Positions 17,924 through 29,159 of a stretch of DNA of 64,000 bases are shown piece after piece (position 1 is the stretch's first letter; every line of letters starts with the position of its first letter). The stretch is from assembly GCF_007097245.1 (NCBI RefSeq), contig NZ_VJZT01000007.1, positions 123,222 through 187,221 of the forward strand, written 5' to 3'. The position numbers and the translations under genes were made by a program. The notes under the pieces are model-generated. The model worked only from the letters and a program-made list of their open reading frames with translations, did no database searches and was not told the origin of the DNA. The DNA is from Flavobacterium restrictum. Lineage in GTDB: Bacteria > Bacteroidota > Bacteroidia > Flavobacteriales > Flavobacteriaceae.

Positions 17924-17980
17924 GGGTTAACGTTGGACTTTTTTGAGTTTTTAAAGAGTCGCTATCAACCAAAATTATAT

Positions 17981-18026
17981 AAAAACGGTATCAGATTTTG
18001 GAACAAAATTTGATACCGTTTTTTGT
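17981..18026 (+). terminator. Rho-independent terminator after guaA
   Basis: Perfect 13-bp stem AAAAACGGTATCA/TGATACCGTTTTT, extended by an inner GATTTTG/CAAAATT pairing. The A-tract on the left also makes it readable from the other strand. Confidence 0.85.
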
Positions 18027-18033
18027 ATCTTTG
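18026..18033 (+). promoter_or_regulatory. Candidate -7 element for the LysM gene
   Basis: TATCTTTG immediately after the guaA terminator and 31 bases before the ATG at 18065. Confidence 0.55.
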
Positions 18034-18064
18034 AAAAACTAATTTTTTTTACACACTCAAAAGC

Positions 18065-20026
18065 ATGAAATATTTTATAACAGTTTTTTTGGCTAGTTTA
18101 GTTTTTACTTTAAGTAGTTTTATGCAAGTTAAAAGCATTACACATAAAGTTGCAAAAGGCGAAACAATAAATCAAATTGCACAACAATATAAAGTAACTC
18201 CCTATTCTATTTATCAACTAAATCCTGATGCGCAAAGCGGTTTGAAACCCAATAGTATCTTATTGATTCCAACTATTTCTGGCGAAAAAAAAGTGGTAAT
18301 TCCAGCTGTTACTAAAACAAATTCTAAAATAAAAACACACGAAGTAGCTCCAAAAGAGACTCTTTTTGCCATCGAAAAACAATACAACGTCTCGGATGAA
18401 GAGTTGAAAAAAGCCAATACTTTTCTTGAAAAAAGTGGTTTGCAAATTGGGCAGGTTTTGGTCATTCCATCAGCTGTTGTTTCGAAAACCACTACGGCTA
18501 AACCTGTTGCAAAGACGGAAACGCCAATCTATCATGAGGTCTTGCCCAAAGAAACCAAGTACTCTATTGCCAAACAATACAATATGACCATTGCAGAATT
18601 AGAGCAAAAAAACCCCGAAATTGTTCCCAATTTACCCATTGGTTACCCACTTTTAATTAAAGGAACCGCTCCAAAAAAGATTAAAGTTGTGGAAGTGGAG
18701 CCCAAAAAAGAGCTTGTAGTACAAACAACACACGATACCTACAAACCTCATACGGATTATGTGAATTATGAGGTAAAACCCAAAGAAACGCTATATAGCT
18801 TGTCTAAAATGACAGGATTGAGTGCCGAGGAATTATTGGTTTTGAATCCCAGTTTGGTAAACGGCGTACAAGACGGAATGGTTTTGAAAGTGCCCGTAAC
18901 TGGTGCTGTGGTGTCTCAAGAAACCAAAAAAGTAACAACAATATTGGCTCCCAAAAGCACTTCCGACAGGAAAAAATTAGTCTTATTATTGCCTTTTAAT
19001 ATTTCTAAAATCGAAGGCGATACGATTAATACCACTGTGGATCGCCTTAAAAAAGATAAGTTTTTGAACATGACTTTGGATTTTTATTCAGGCGCTTTGA
19101 TGGCTATTGATTCGGCTAAACAAATAGGACTTGCCGTTGATGTCAGTATTTTTGACTCCCAAGAAACAAAGAACAATTCGAATTGTGCGAACTTGATTCA
19201 GCTAAATAATCTGGCAACTGCCAATGCTATTATTGGGCCTTTTTACCAAAGCAATGTCGAGAAAACTGCTAGTTTATTGGCACAAAGTGGAGTTGCCGTT
19301 ATTTCGCCTTTGTCTAAAGACATCGGAAATTCATATCCTAACTTGTACCAATCTATTACCACGGCGGCAACCATAAAAAATGCCATGTTCGATTATATGA
19401 AATCAAAAAACGGGAATATTATTGCCGTTGTTGACAAGAAAAAAGAGTCTTCAAGATTGTATTTGCAGCAAAACCAAAAAGAGGTGCAGTTAGCCCCTTT
19501 GACTGAAACAGGTGGTTTAAACGCCGAAGGACTGAAACAATTGTTCGTTAAAAACCAAATGAATTATGTGATTTTAGAAACAGGAAATACGGGAACAATA
19601 AAGGCAACTATGGCTACTATGCTCGCTGCGATGGGGTTGTACAAAGTGCAGTTGGTCATTTTGGAACCTAATGAAACATTGGACACAGACGAAATTAGTT
19701 TTCCAAATTTGGTCAAACTTAAACTAATGTATCCCACAATGACTCGTGAAAACAGTTCGGTTGAAGCCCAGATTTTTGAAAAAGAATATAAAAAGAAAAA
19801 TAAAGTACTACCTAGTACCTTTGCAAATCGTGGTTTTGATGTGACATTTGATACGCTGATGCGTTTGTCACAAGATCAAACATTTCAAGAAACTGTAGAT
19901 ACTACGGCTACGGAACAAATCAATAATAAATTTGAGTATTACAAAAAAGAAGACGGTGGGTATACCAACAAAGGTGTTTATATCGTGTACTACGACACGG
20001 ATTTGAAAGTGCATGAAGCGGAGTAA
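18065..20026 (+). CDS. LysM-repeat protein with periplasmic-binding-protein-like domain
   Basis: A 653-residue exported protein. A signal peptide is followed by four LysM peptidoglycan-binding repeats, starting at about residues 27 (HKVAKGETINQIAQQYKV), 96 (HEVAPKETLFAIEKQYNV), 156 (HEVLPKETKYSIAKQYNM) and 235 (YEVKPKETLYSLSKMTGL), each about 45 residues. The C-terminal half (about 305-653) resembles a type 1 periplasmic binding fold (KKLVLLLPFNISKIEG, NAIIGPFYQSNVEKTASLLA, VAVISPLSKD). This combination is common in Bacteroidota; the ligand is unknown. It should sit in the periplasm bound to cell wall. It has its own promoter. Confidence 0.88.
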   Translation: MKYFITVFLASLVFTLSSFMQVKSITHKVAKGETINQIAQQYKVTPYSIYQLNPDAQSGLKPNSILLIPTISGEKKVVIPAVTKTNSKIKTHEVAPKETLFAIEKQYNVSDEELKKANTFLEKSGLQIGQVLVIPSAVVSKTTTAKPVAKTETPIYHEVLPKETKYSIAKQYNMTIAELEQKNPEIVPNLPIGYPLLIKGTAPKKIKVVEVEPKKELVVQTTHDTYKPHTDYVNYEVKPKETLYSLSKMTGLSAEELLVLNPSLVNGVQDGMVLKVPVTGAVVSQETKKVTTILAPKSTSDRKKLVLLLPFNISKIEGDTINTTVDRLKKDKFLNMTLDFYSGALMAIDSAKQIGLAVDVSIFDSQETKNNSNCANLIQLNNLATANAIIGPFYQSNVEKTASLLAQSGVAVISPLSKDIGNSYPNLYQSITTAATIKNAMFDYMKSKNGNIIAVVDKKKESSRLYLQQNQKEVQLAPLTETGGLNAEGLKQLFVKNQMNYVILETGNTGTIKATMATMLAAMGLYKVQLVILEPNETLDTDEISFPNLVKLKLMYPTMTRENSSVEAQIFEKEYKKKNKVLPSTFANRGFDVTFDTLMRLSQDQTFQETVDTTATEQINNKFEYYKKEDGGYTNKGVYIVYYDTDLKVHEAE

Positions 20027-20108
20027 GTATAGTTTTTTCAAGAATAAATAGAATCTAAAAAGGTAGTTTTCCAAAAATACCTAACACTTAACCCACAACT
20101 CCCAACCC

Positions 20109-20339
20109 TTGGATCAAAACCAAAAACAACTCATAAAACTGGCGCATACCAAAATGCCTTTCGGGAAATACGAAGGCTGGTTTTTGATTGATATTCCAGA
20201 GTATTATATCGTTTGGTACAGCAATAAAGGCTTTCCAAAGGGGGAACTTGGCGATCAATTGCAACTCATATACGAATTAAAACTCAACGGACTCGAAGAG
20301 TTAATTCGAAATATCAAGAAACAATATCCAAAGCCTTAA
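20109..20339 (+). CDS. DUF3820 family protein
   Basis: A 76-residue protein with the DUF3820 core KMPFGKYEGWFLIDIPEYYI followed by WYSNKGFPKGELGDQLQLIYELK. Function unknown; the domain is also found as a C-terminal part of some exonuclease X proteins. The start is a TTG at 20109; no in-frame ATG upstream gives a better N-terminus. It lies 82 bases after the LysM gene. Confidence 0.75.
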   Translation: MDQNQKQLIKLAHTKMPFGKYEGWFLIDIPEYYIVWYSNKGFPKGELGDQLQLIYELKLNGLEELIRNIKKQYPKP

Positions 20340-20433
20340 AAAAGTAGTAGTTCATTAAAAATTTGAATTTTTTTGCCAAACTTCTTTGCAAAAAAGGCAA
20401 TAATATAATTCGGTTACAATTCTAAAAATCTAA

Positions 20434-22128
<1,695 letters not shown>

Positions 22129-22153
22129 AAATTAAACCTTTTTTAAATATATA

Positions 22154-24058
22154 ATGGAAGAAAAAAAGTTAGACCTTAATTCGATTATTGGTTTTGTATT
22201 GATTTTTGGTATTTTGATATGGATTATGTATCAAAACAAACCTTCGGCGGCAACCTTGGCAGCAGATAAAGCCAAAAAAGAACTTTCGATTAAAGCGGCC
22301 AAAGCCAAAGAATTGAATACCAAATCACTTGCAGCTGCATCGCTTGCGGTGGCTACAACTGGCGATTCGACACAATTGGCACAATTGCAAAAATCACTAG
22401 GTAATTTTGCTTATTCAGCGACGCTTCCTACTGCTAAAGAAGGTTTTACAATCATCGAAAATGAAGTTGTAAAACTAAAAATCGCCAATAAAGGCGGTTA
22501 TATTGTTGAAGCAACCCTTAAAAAATTCGAAAAATTCAAGAAAGGTTCTGGCGAATTGGTAGAATTAATCAAAAACAATAATGCCGATTTAAATTTGCAA
22601 TTGCAAACCAGCGATAACCACAATTTAAATACCAAAGAATTGTTTTTTGAACCTACTTTGACCAAAGTTGGAGCGGATCAAATCCTGTCTATGAAGTTAA
22701 AGGCTGGTGCAAACGAGTTTCTTGAGTACAAATACATTTTGAAACCAAACGAGTATATGGTTGGTTTTGATATTCGTTCGCAAGGGTTAAACAAAGTATT
22801 GAATACTGCAAAACCATTGGATTTACAATGGAATTTGAAAACCTATAGAAATGAAAAAAGCGTTTCCTACGAAAATCAATTTTCGGAATTGTATTATGAG
22901 CATGAAGACGGAAAAATCAGCTATGTAGGTCAAGGAAAGGACAAAGAAGAAACGCCTGAAAAAGTAAGTTATGTTGCTTTTAAACAACACTTTTTTACGT
23001 CTATATTGTTGACAAACACGCCGTTTACTACCTCAAAATTGCAATCTAATAATTTAGTTTTAGATGCAAAAGTGGATACCATTTTCACCAAACAACTCAA
23101 AGCGACTCTGCCTTTGGCGTATGCTAATGGAGAGATTGATTATAAAATGAGTTGGTATTTTGGACCATCGGATTACAAAGTTTTAGAAAAATACAATAAA
23201 AATCTTGAAAAAATTATTCCATTAGGTTGGGGGATTTTTGGGTGGATTAACAAGTTTGTATTCATTCCTTTATTTGGATTTTTGAGTTCGTATATCGCCT
23301 ACGGAATTGCCATTATTGTTTTTACGGTTATCGTAAAAATTGCCATGTCGCCTATCACCTACAAATCATTTTTGTCACAAGCCAAGATGAAAGTCTTGCG
23401 TCCTGAACTCACGGAACTTGGAGAGAAGTATAGTAAAGATGCTATGAAAAAGCAACAAGAAACCATGAAATTGTACAACAAAGCAGGTGTAAATCCTATG
23501 GCGGGTTGTATTCCAGCATTGATTCAAATGCCTTTTATGATGGCTTCGTTCAAATTTTTTCCATCGGCTTTTGAGTTGCGACAAAAAAGCTTTCTTTGGG
23601 CGGACGATTTGTCCTCATTTGATGAGGTTGTCAAATTACCATTTCACATTCCGTTGTATGGCGATCATATTAGTTTGTTTCCAATTTTGGCGGCAATAGC
23701 TATTTTCTTTTACATGAAAATGACTTCTGGAGACCAGCAAATGGCTGCACCGCAACAAGAAGGAATGCCTGATATGGCCAAAATGATGAAATACATGATT
23801 TATATTTCGCCATTAATGATGTTGATTTTCTTCAATAGTTACGGCGCTGGATTGAGTTTGTACAACTTTATTTCTAATTTAATTACCATTGGAATTATGT
23901 TCGTTATCAAAAATTACATTGTTGATAGCGATAAAATACATGCTCAAATTCAACAAAACAAATTGAAAGAGCCCAAAAAACAAGGTAAGTTTCAGCAAAA
24001 ATTACAAGAAGTAATGGAACAAGCCGAAGCACAAAAAGCATTAGACAAAAAGAAATAA
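22154..24058 (+). CDS. yidC: Membrane protein insertase YidC
   Basis: A 634-residue inner-membrane insertase that helps proteins enter and fold in the membrane, alone or with SecYEG. An N-terminal membrane segment (about 8-25) is followed by an Ala-rich linker and the large periplasmic beta domain (about 85-350). The conserved Oxa1-like part (about 370-600) has the segments LGWGIFGWINKFVFIPLFGF, VIVKIAMSPITYKSFLSQAK, NPMAGCIPALIQMPFMMASF and the MIYISPLMMLIFFNSYGAGL helix. The tail is basic and Gln-rich, as in ribosome-contacting YidC tails. It forms a pair with pyrG. Confidence 0.96.
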   Translation: MEEKKLDLNSIIGFVLIFGILIWIMYQNKPSAATLAADKAKKELSIKAAKAKELNTKSLAAASLAVATTGDSTQLAQLQKSLGNFAYSATLPTAKEGFTIIENEVVKLKIANKGGYIVEATLKKFEKFKKGSGELVELIKNNNADLNLQLQTSDNHNLNTKELFFEPTLTKVGADQILSMKLKAGANEFLEYKYILKPNEYMVGFDIRSQGLNKVLNTAKPLDLQWNLKTYRNEKSVSYENQFSELYYEHEDGKISYVGQGKDKEETPEKVSYVAFKQHFFTSILLTNTPFTTSKLQSNNLVLDAKVDTIFTKQLKATLPLAYANGEIDYKMSWYFGPSDYKVLEKYNKNLEKIIPLGWGIFGWINKFVFIPLFGFLSSYIAYGIAIIVFTVIVKIAMSPITYKSFLSQAKMKVLRPELTELGEKYSKDAMKKQQETMKLYNKAGVNPMAGCIPALIQMPFMMASFKFFPSAFELRQKSFLWADDLSSFDEVVKLPFHIPLYGDHISLFPILAAIAIFFYMKMTSGDQQMAAPQQEGMPDMAKMMKYMIYISPLMMLIFFNSYGAGLSLYNFISNLITIGIMFVIKNYIVDSDKIHAQIQQNKLKEPKKQGKFQQKLQEVMEQAEAQKALDKKK

Positions 24059-24066
24059 TAAAAAGC

Positions 24067-24097
24067 AAAAAATCTCGGAGTAATTCGGGATTTTTTG
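24067..24097 (+). terminator. Terminator after yidC
   Basis: Stem AAAAATCTCG/CGGGATTTTT (one wobble) with a short GAGTAATT loop, followed by T-rich sequence. Confidence 0.75.
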
Positions 24098-24141
24098 TTT
24101 TGGATACTTAAAAGAACTACTTTTCGTTATCCTATAAAATC

Positions 24142-24867
24142 ATGATTATGAACCCATTTTATAAACAAGCAATAGCGTTTTTAATTCTTTGTAATGTATT
24201 TTTGATACAAGCACAAACGAGTACGCCTACCTACAATAAAGTTGATAGTAAAGGCAATAAAGATGGTGTTTGGAAAGGAATTTACGAGGAATCCAAACGA
24301 CCACGCTATGAAGGGACTTTCAATCATGGCAAAGAAACGGGTGTTTTTAAGTTTTTTGATGATACCAAAGCAGGAACTGTAATTGCAACTCGGGAGTTTG
24401 TTCCCAAAGACAACTCGGCGTATACTATTTTTTATGACCAAAATAAAAATAAAGTAAGCGAGGGAAAAGTAATCAATAAAGTTTTTGAAGGACAATGGAA
24501 GTATTACCATCAGGCCTCAACCGTAATTATGGCGACCGAGTTTTATAAAAATGGAAAACTGCAAGGACTTCGAAGTGTTTATTTTCCTAGCGGTAAAATT
24601 GCCGAAGAAATCAACTATAAAGACAACTTAAAGGAGGGTTCCTATAAAAAATATTCCGAAAAAGGAATTGTTTTAGAAGAATCGCAATTTAAAAAAGACC
24701 AGTATAACGGCCCATCAATTTTTAGAGATGTTGATGGAACAATTGTTTCGAAGGGACAATTTGTTAACGGAAAAAAAGAAGGCGTTTGGCAGTTTTTCGA
24801 AAAAGGGAAATTAGTAAAAACCCAAAACATGAGTTTCCCTGAAATTAGTACTAAAACCAAAAGTTAG
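24142..24867 (+). CDS. Secreted MORN-repeat protein (YwqK family)
   Basis: A 241-residue protein with a signal peptide (FLILCNVFLIQAQ) and about eight MORN/YwqK-type repeats, each with a Y/F-x-x-G-K-x-x-G pattern (KDGVWKGIYE, HGKETGVFKFF, NGKLQGLRSVYFPSGK, NGKKEGVWQFFEKGK). Databases often call such proteins YwqK family antitoxin components; the export signal here makes an antitoxin role unlikely. Function unknown. The second ATG (24148) is an equally good start. It is a single gene after the yidC terminator, and a small relative of the large MORN protein at 38069-41323. Confidence 0.8.
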   Translation: MIMNPFYKQAIAFLILCNVFLIQAQTSTPTYNKVDSKGNKDGVWKGIYEESKRPRYEGTFNHGKETGVFKFFDDTKAGTVIATREFVPKDNSAYTIFYDQNKNKVSEGKVINKVFEGQWKYYHQASTVIMATEFYKNGKLQGLRSVYFPSGKIAEEINYKDNLKEGSYKKYSEKGIVLEESQFKKDQYNGPSIFRDVDGTIVSKGQFVNGKKEGVWQFFEKGKLVKTQNMSFPEISTKTKS

Positions 24868-25140
24868 TTTTTTTCAGAACAATAGCAATGTTTCCTTTTT
24901 AGTCTTCTTACCATTGAAGTCCTATTTAGAGAAAACGAGTACCTATTTTTATCTTGAATTGGTGTGGATTTGTTAAATTCAAATAAAAATCGTCATTTAG
25001 CTGAATTTTCACTAGAAATGTACCCCAACTAAATTTAGATATTTCCGCTAAATGAAGTAATTTTGAGATTCTAAATCATTTTATAATGAAACGGTATTTG
25101 TGTTCATGAAAAGTGACAGATCACAATTTAAAACAAGCGA

Positions 25141-26070
25141 ATGAACAGTTTAAAAGAACGTATTTTAAAATTAAAAAAGGAGAAAAACGCGGTAATTTTG
25201 GCGCATTACTACCAAGAATCGGATATTCAGGATATTGCTGATTATGTGGGTGACAGTTTGGGATTGTCGCAAGAAGCAATGAAAGTAGATGCTGCTATTA
25301 TCCTTTTTGCAGGCGTACATTTTATGGCTGAAACCGCCAAGATATTAAATCCAACCAAGAAAGTCATTCTTCCTGATTTGAAAGCGGGTTGCTCATTAGC
25401 CGAGTCGTGTCCTCCTGATTTATTTCAAAAGTTCAAAGAACAACATCCAGATCATATTGTAATCACTTACGTGAATTGTTCCGCCGAAATTAAAGCGTTG
25501 AGCGATATTGTATGCACCTCGTCGAATGCGTTGAAAATTGTGGAATCTATTCCTAAAGAAACACCTATAATTTTTGCACCAGATAAGAATTTAGGCAAAT
25601 ACATCATGAGTAAAACGGGACGCGACATGCTGCTTTGGGATGGTTCTTGTGTGGTTCATGAAGCTTTTTCGTTAGATAAATTGATAGCTGTACACAAGTT
25701 ACATCCTGATGCGACTATTATTGCGCATCCCGAATCAGAAACGCATATTTTGCAAACAGCCACTTACATTGGTTCTACTGCAGGCATGATTGATTATGTA
25801 AAAACCAATGACAATACTAAATTTATCGTAGCTACCGAAGCAGGAATTCTACATAAAATGCAACAAGAAGTGCCTCACAAAACATTAATTCCAGCACCAG
25901 CCAAGGAGGATAATACTTGTGCCTGTAGCGAATGTGGCTATATGAAAATGAATACGTTACAAAAAGTGTACGATTGTTTGCTCAACGAAACGCCAACCAT
26001 TGATGTACCAGAAAATATACGAGTAAAAGCGTTGCTTCCTATTGAACGAATGCTTGAATTATCTAAATAA
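25141..26070 (+). CDS. nadA: Quinolinate synthase
   Basis: A 309-residue iron-sulfur enzyme that condenses iminoaspartate with dihydroxyacetone phosphate to quinolinate, the second step of de novo NAD synthesis. It has [20 protein letters not shown], the first cluster cysteine in [37 protein letters not shown] and the last cluster cysteine in [13 protein letters not shown]. The stop overlaps the nadB start by one base (TAATG), so the two are translationally coupled. Confidence 0.96.
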   Translation: MNSLKERILKLKKEKNAVILAHYYQESDIQDIADYVGDSLGLSQEAMKVDAAIILFAGVHFMAETAKILNPTKKVILPDLKAGCSLAESCPPDLFQKFKEQHPDHIVITYVNCSAEIKALSDIVCTSSNALKIVESIPKETPIIFAPDKNLGKYIMSKTGRDMLLWDGSCVVHEAFSLDKLIAVHKLHPDATIIAHPESETHILQTATYIGSTAGMIDYVKTNDNTKFIVATEAGILHKMQQEVPHKTLIPAPAKEDNTCACSECGYMKMNTLQKVYDCLLNETPTIDVPENIRVKALLPIERMLELSK

Positions 26071-27611
26071 TGATCGAAACAAACTACTTAATCATTGGTT
26101 CAGGTGTTGCTGGATTGACCTTTGCCATTAAAATTGCAAACCAATTTCCTGACCGAAAAATAACGATAATAACCAAATCCTACGAGGACGAATCCAATAC
26201 TAAATACGCACAAGGAGGAATCGCTATTGTGACCGATAAAACCCAAGATTCCTATAAAAAACATATTGACGATACCTTAATTTGTGGCGATGGTTTGTGC
26301 GATTTAGGAGTTGTTGAAATGGTAGTCACCGAGGGGCCACAACGATTAAAGGAGTTGATGGATTGGGGGGCAAAATTTGATAAAAACTCTAATGGCACAC
26401 TAGATTTAGGTAAAGAAGGCGGACATTCCAAAAACAGAGTCGTTCATCATAAAGATCAAACAGGTTATGAAATAGAGCGCGCTATTCTGGGGCAAGTGCA
26501 CCAAAAAAAGAATATCAACGTCCTAGATCATCATTTTGCATTGGATTTGATCACCCAAAATAATGCGTGTTTTGGTGCCTATGCTTTAGACGAAAAAACC
26601 AAAGAAATTATCACATTTAAATCTAATTTAACTGTTTTGGCTACGGGCGGCATTGGACATCTTTACGGACATACGACCAATCCAATAATAGCTACAGGAG
26701 ACGGAATTGCAATGGCTTTTCGTGCCAATGCGCAAATTGCCGATATGGAATTTATTCAATTTCATCCCACGGCTTTATACGATGCTTCTTTGGGTTCAAA
26801 ATTTTTGATTTCCGAGGCAGTTCGGGGTTTTGGTGCTTATTTGCGTACCAAAAATGGCAACCGTTTTATGCTTGATTATGATGAAAGAGGCGAACTAGCG
26901 TCTAGAGATATTGTTTCGCAAAGCATTGATTTAGAACTTAAAAAAGGAGAGAATGAATGCGTATATCTAGACTGCACCCATTTAGATCGGGACGCTTTTA
27001 TAAAGCACTTCCCCATGATTTATGAGCGTTGTAAAACTCTTGGAATTGCAATCGAAAATGACTGGATACCCGTAATTCCTGCGCAACACTATCTTTGTGG
27101 CGGTATTACTGTGGATACCAACGGAAAAACATCGGTGGAGAATTTATTTGCTTGTGGCGAATGCTCCCGAACAGGATTGCACGGTGCGAACCGTCTAGCG
27201 TCCAATTCCTTGCTAGAAGCCTTGGTTTATTCGGATAAAATTTATAGGTATTTAGCTGATTTTACAGTGGTAACCCGCCCTTTCGATGGCGAAATTCTGG
27301 ATTGGAAAACGAATGAAAATCCAGAAATGAATCCAGAATATCTTGCGAATATGAAATCAGAATTGCAACTTTTGATGCGCAAAAACATTGGAATTGTCCG
27401 CAATGATTTGGATTTGTATCAAGCCAAAAAGGTTCTCCTTTTAAAGCAAAAAGAATTTGAAAGCGTTGCAAAAAAAAGCCAAATTAGTACGGCTGTTTTT
27501 GAACTGTATAATATGTTTACAATAGGGCAGTTAATTGTGCAACATTCTATAGAACGTAATGATAATCGAGGTGGTTTTATGAAAATGGTAACCGTTGAAA
27601 AAAGGATTTAA
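26070..27611 (+). CDS. nadB: L-aspartate oxidase
   Basis: A 513-residue flavoenzyme that oxidises aspartate to iminoaspartate, the substrate of the adjacent nadA product. The FAD-binding motif is at the N-terminus (LIIGSGVAGLTFAIKIA), followed by KYAQGGIA, EFIQFHPTALYD, the active-site HYLCGGI region and HGANRLASNSLLEALVY. Overlap with nadA by one base allows the unstable iminoaspartate to be passed on at matched enzyme levels. No nadC is next to them. Confidence 0.95.
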   Translation: MIETNYLIIGSGVAGLTFAIKIANQFPDRKITIITKSYEDESNTKYAQGGIAIVTDKTQDSYKKHIDDTLICGDGLCDLGVVEMVVTEGPQRLKELMDWGAKFDKNSNGTLDLGKEGGHSKNRVVHHKDQTGYEIERAILGQVHQKKNINVLDHHFALDLITQNNACFGAYALDEKTKEIITFKSNLTVLATGGIGHLYGHTTNPIIATGDGIAMAFRANAQIADMEFIQFHPTALYDASLGSKFLISEAVRGFGAYLRTKNGNRFMLDYDERGELASRDIVSQSIDLELKKGENECVYLDCTHLDRDAFIKHFPMIYERCKTLGIAIENDWIPVIPAQHYLCGGITVDTNGKTSVENLFACGECSRTGLHGANRLASNSLLEALVYSDKIYRYLADFTVVTRPFDGEILDWKTNENPEMNPEYLANMKSELQLLMRKNIGIVRNDLDLYQAKKVLLLKQKEFESVAKKSQISTAVFELYNMFTIGQLIVQHSIERNDNRGGFMKMVTVEKRI

Positions 27612-28449
27612 AGCTGTTTTTTCTATCTTAAATATTCGTTTTTTTTAATGGACAGGATAGTCAACGCTTTGTTTTTTGTGATTTTGTATTAATCGCTCAA
27701 AAAAAACTAGATCCTTTGTTGGTATAGTTTTTTTTGAGTTTGTTTTCTTTTACCTCATAAATGGGTACGGAATGTAAATAAGACGCTATATTTTGTGAGA
27801 AATTTATTTATCATTCGAAAGATTGGGAGTTTTTTACAAAGAGTATTGGTATTTCAATCTCTATCGAGAACGTACATAAACGAAGGGCGTTCGCCTTTAA
27901 AACAATTGTAAATAAAAAAAATACACCACTGATTGCTTCGCCTGTTCGCTATCGCTCGGGTCACAGATTTTAAAACCAAAATAATGCTGTTTGATTGCAC
28001 AAATCCAAAAATCAGTGTCAATTTAATTCATTTTAAGCTATTGAAATCTGTGACCCGAGCGATAGCGAACAGGCGAAGCAATCTGTGGCGGTCTTTTTAA
28101 AAGCGAACGCTCTGCTTAAACGCTATAATTCACTATATTCGCATTATTAATAAGTAGTGTCACTATGACATATTTTTGGGAATACGAAAAAGCCGAAGCA
28201 ATTCTTTCTTAATGATGCATGTAACTCTATTATTTAAGCAATAGTATTATTTGGAATAACGGAATTATCAAAATAGATCTAAATACAATTTTCAAGTACC
28301 GAACTCTTATTACAGTTTGAGAAAGTTGAAAAACTAAATTGCCTAAAAAACTACTTGTTAAATAGTTTTTAGATGCTTTTATTTTTAAATTTAATTTGCA
28401 GCAGCAACTGTTTTGAAAACAAAATTTACAACTAAAAAATAAAGAAAAA
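27612..28449. other. 838-base intergenic region with a repeat element
   Basis: No gene of normal size was found. It holds the MITE-like element at 27884-28113 and otherwise AT-rich sequence. A 15-codon frame at 28165-28212 (MTYFWEYEKAEAILS) is too short to call. Confidence 0.6.
27884..28113. repeat. MITE-like element, copy A, with a perfect 40-bp inverted repeat
   Basis: About 230 bp. The ends are imperfect terminal inverted repeats (AGGGCGTTCGCCTTTAAAA at 27884-27902; its mirror at 28095-28113, 17 of 19 matching). Inside, 27931-27970 and 28044-28083 are exact reverse complements over 40 bases. The element has no coding capacity. A second copy with the same ends lies at 33929-34134. Confidence 0.85.
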
Positions 28450-28659
28450 ATGAAATATATTTTGGATATACCAGAAAATAAAATGGCATTTGCCGAAGAG
28501 TTTTTTAAATCTATTTCTTTTATAAAGAAAATTAAGGCTATTGCTCCTAATGAAATTACCAATACCGCTATTTTAAAAGGTATTGAAGATTACGAAAGTA
28601 AAAAGGTTATGCCTACACCGCTTAATCTAGCCGAACTTAAAGCCATGATTAATGCGTAA
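28450..28659 (+). CDS. Antitoxin of a YoeB-type toxin-antitoxin pair
   Basis: A 69-residue protein (MKYILDIPENKMAFAEEFFK at the start, LNLAELKAMINA at the end). The short size, position directly before a Txe/YoeB toxin gene and overlap with it (ATGCGTAA) make it the cognate antitoxin. The N-terminal part would hold the DNA-binding/dimer region and the tail would wrap the toxin. The toxin reading frame is interrupted, so this gene may now be an orphan antitoxin. Confidence 0.75.
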   Translation: MKYILDIPENKMAFAEEFFKSISFIKKIKAIAPNEITNTAILKGIEDYESKKVMPTPLNLAELKAMINA

Positions 28660-28915
28660 TTTGGTTTTTATGCCAAAAGCATAGCAAGACTTGGGTTGGT
28701 GGATGAAAAACGATATTAAAAACGTTAAAAAAAATTACAACCTTTTAGAGAACGCTTGCAAAACTCCTTTTGAAGGAATAGGACAACCCGAACCTTTAAA
28801 AGCCAATTATAGTGGTTATTGGTCTAGAAGAATAAATCAAGAACACCGCATTATTTATAAAGTGGAAGAAGAACAAATTGTTGTCATTTCTCTCTATGGG
28901 CATTATCAAGATTAA
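28652..28915 (+). pseudogene. yoeB: Txe/YoeB family toxin, interrupted by an amber codon
   Basis: Read from the ATG at 28652, which overlaps the antitoxin stop codon, the protein is MRNLVFMPKA, then TAG at 28682-28684, then QDLGWWMKNDIKNVKKNYNL and on to HYQD at 28915. The interrupted position is a Trp in relatives (KAWQDL), so one TGG to TAG change explains it. The rest keeps YoeB hallmarks: TPFEGIGQPEPLK, GYWSRRINQEHRIIYKV and a C-terminal YGHYQ. Restart at TTG 28691 or ATG 28703 would lack the first beta strand. It is probably inactive unless the stop is read through. Confidence 0.8.
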
Positions 28916-28923
28916 CAGCAAAT

Positions 28924-28949
28924 AACCTCGCAATCGCAAGGTTTTGTAT
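28924..28949 (+). terminator. Weak terminator after the toxin-antitoxin pair
   Basis: AACCT-GC/GC-AGGTT stem with one mismatch and loop AATC, followed by TTTTGTATTTA. Confidence 0.4.
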
Positions 28950-28977
28950 TTATCTTCTTTTGTTTGCCCTCGTTTCT

Positions 28978-29000
28978 AGTCATGCTTTGGAAGCATGGCT
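28978..29000. repeat. Short hairpin repeat
   Basis: AGTCATGCTT/AAGCATGGCT with a 3-base loop (10 bp, one wobble). No T-tract follows, so it is not an obvious terminator. Confidence 0.45.
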
Positions 29001-29122
29001 AATCAAATTGCGATATTTAGTGGATACCCCAGAAATTTGGTTCCAGATTTTAAAAGCAAATACTTAAATTATTAAAATCAAATCCTCCTTTTTTTCTGCT
29101 GTTTTCCTATGGTAAATCTTTG

Positions 29123-29130
29123 TAACTTTG
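29123..29130 (+). promoter_or_regulatory. Promoter -7 element of mnmA
   Basis: TAACTTTG followed by TCGCC, 30 bases before the ATG at 29160. Confidence 0.55.
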
Positions 29131-29159
29131 TCGCCTGTAAATTATAATTTTTAGTGAAG

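Noticed and set aside
24142..24867. Toxin-antitoxin antitoxin (YwqK label)
   Set aside because: The protein has a signal peptide and no toxin gene nearby; the label comes from the MORN repeat family name only.
28165..28212. 15-codon frame MTYFWEYEKAEAILS
   Set aside because: Too short and without similar neighbours; may be a remnant of a gene, but nothing supports it.
28691..28915. Intact YoeB toxin starting at TTG 28691
   Set aside because: It would lack the first strand of the fold and the normal start overlapping the antitoxin stop; an amber codon in the full frame explains it better.
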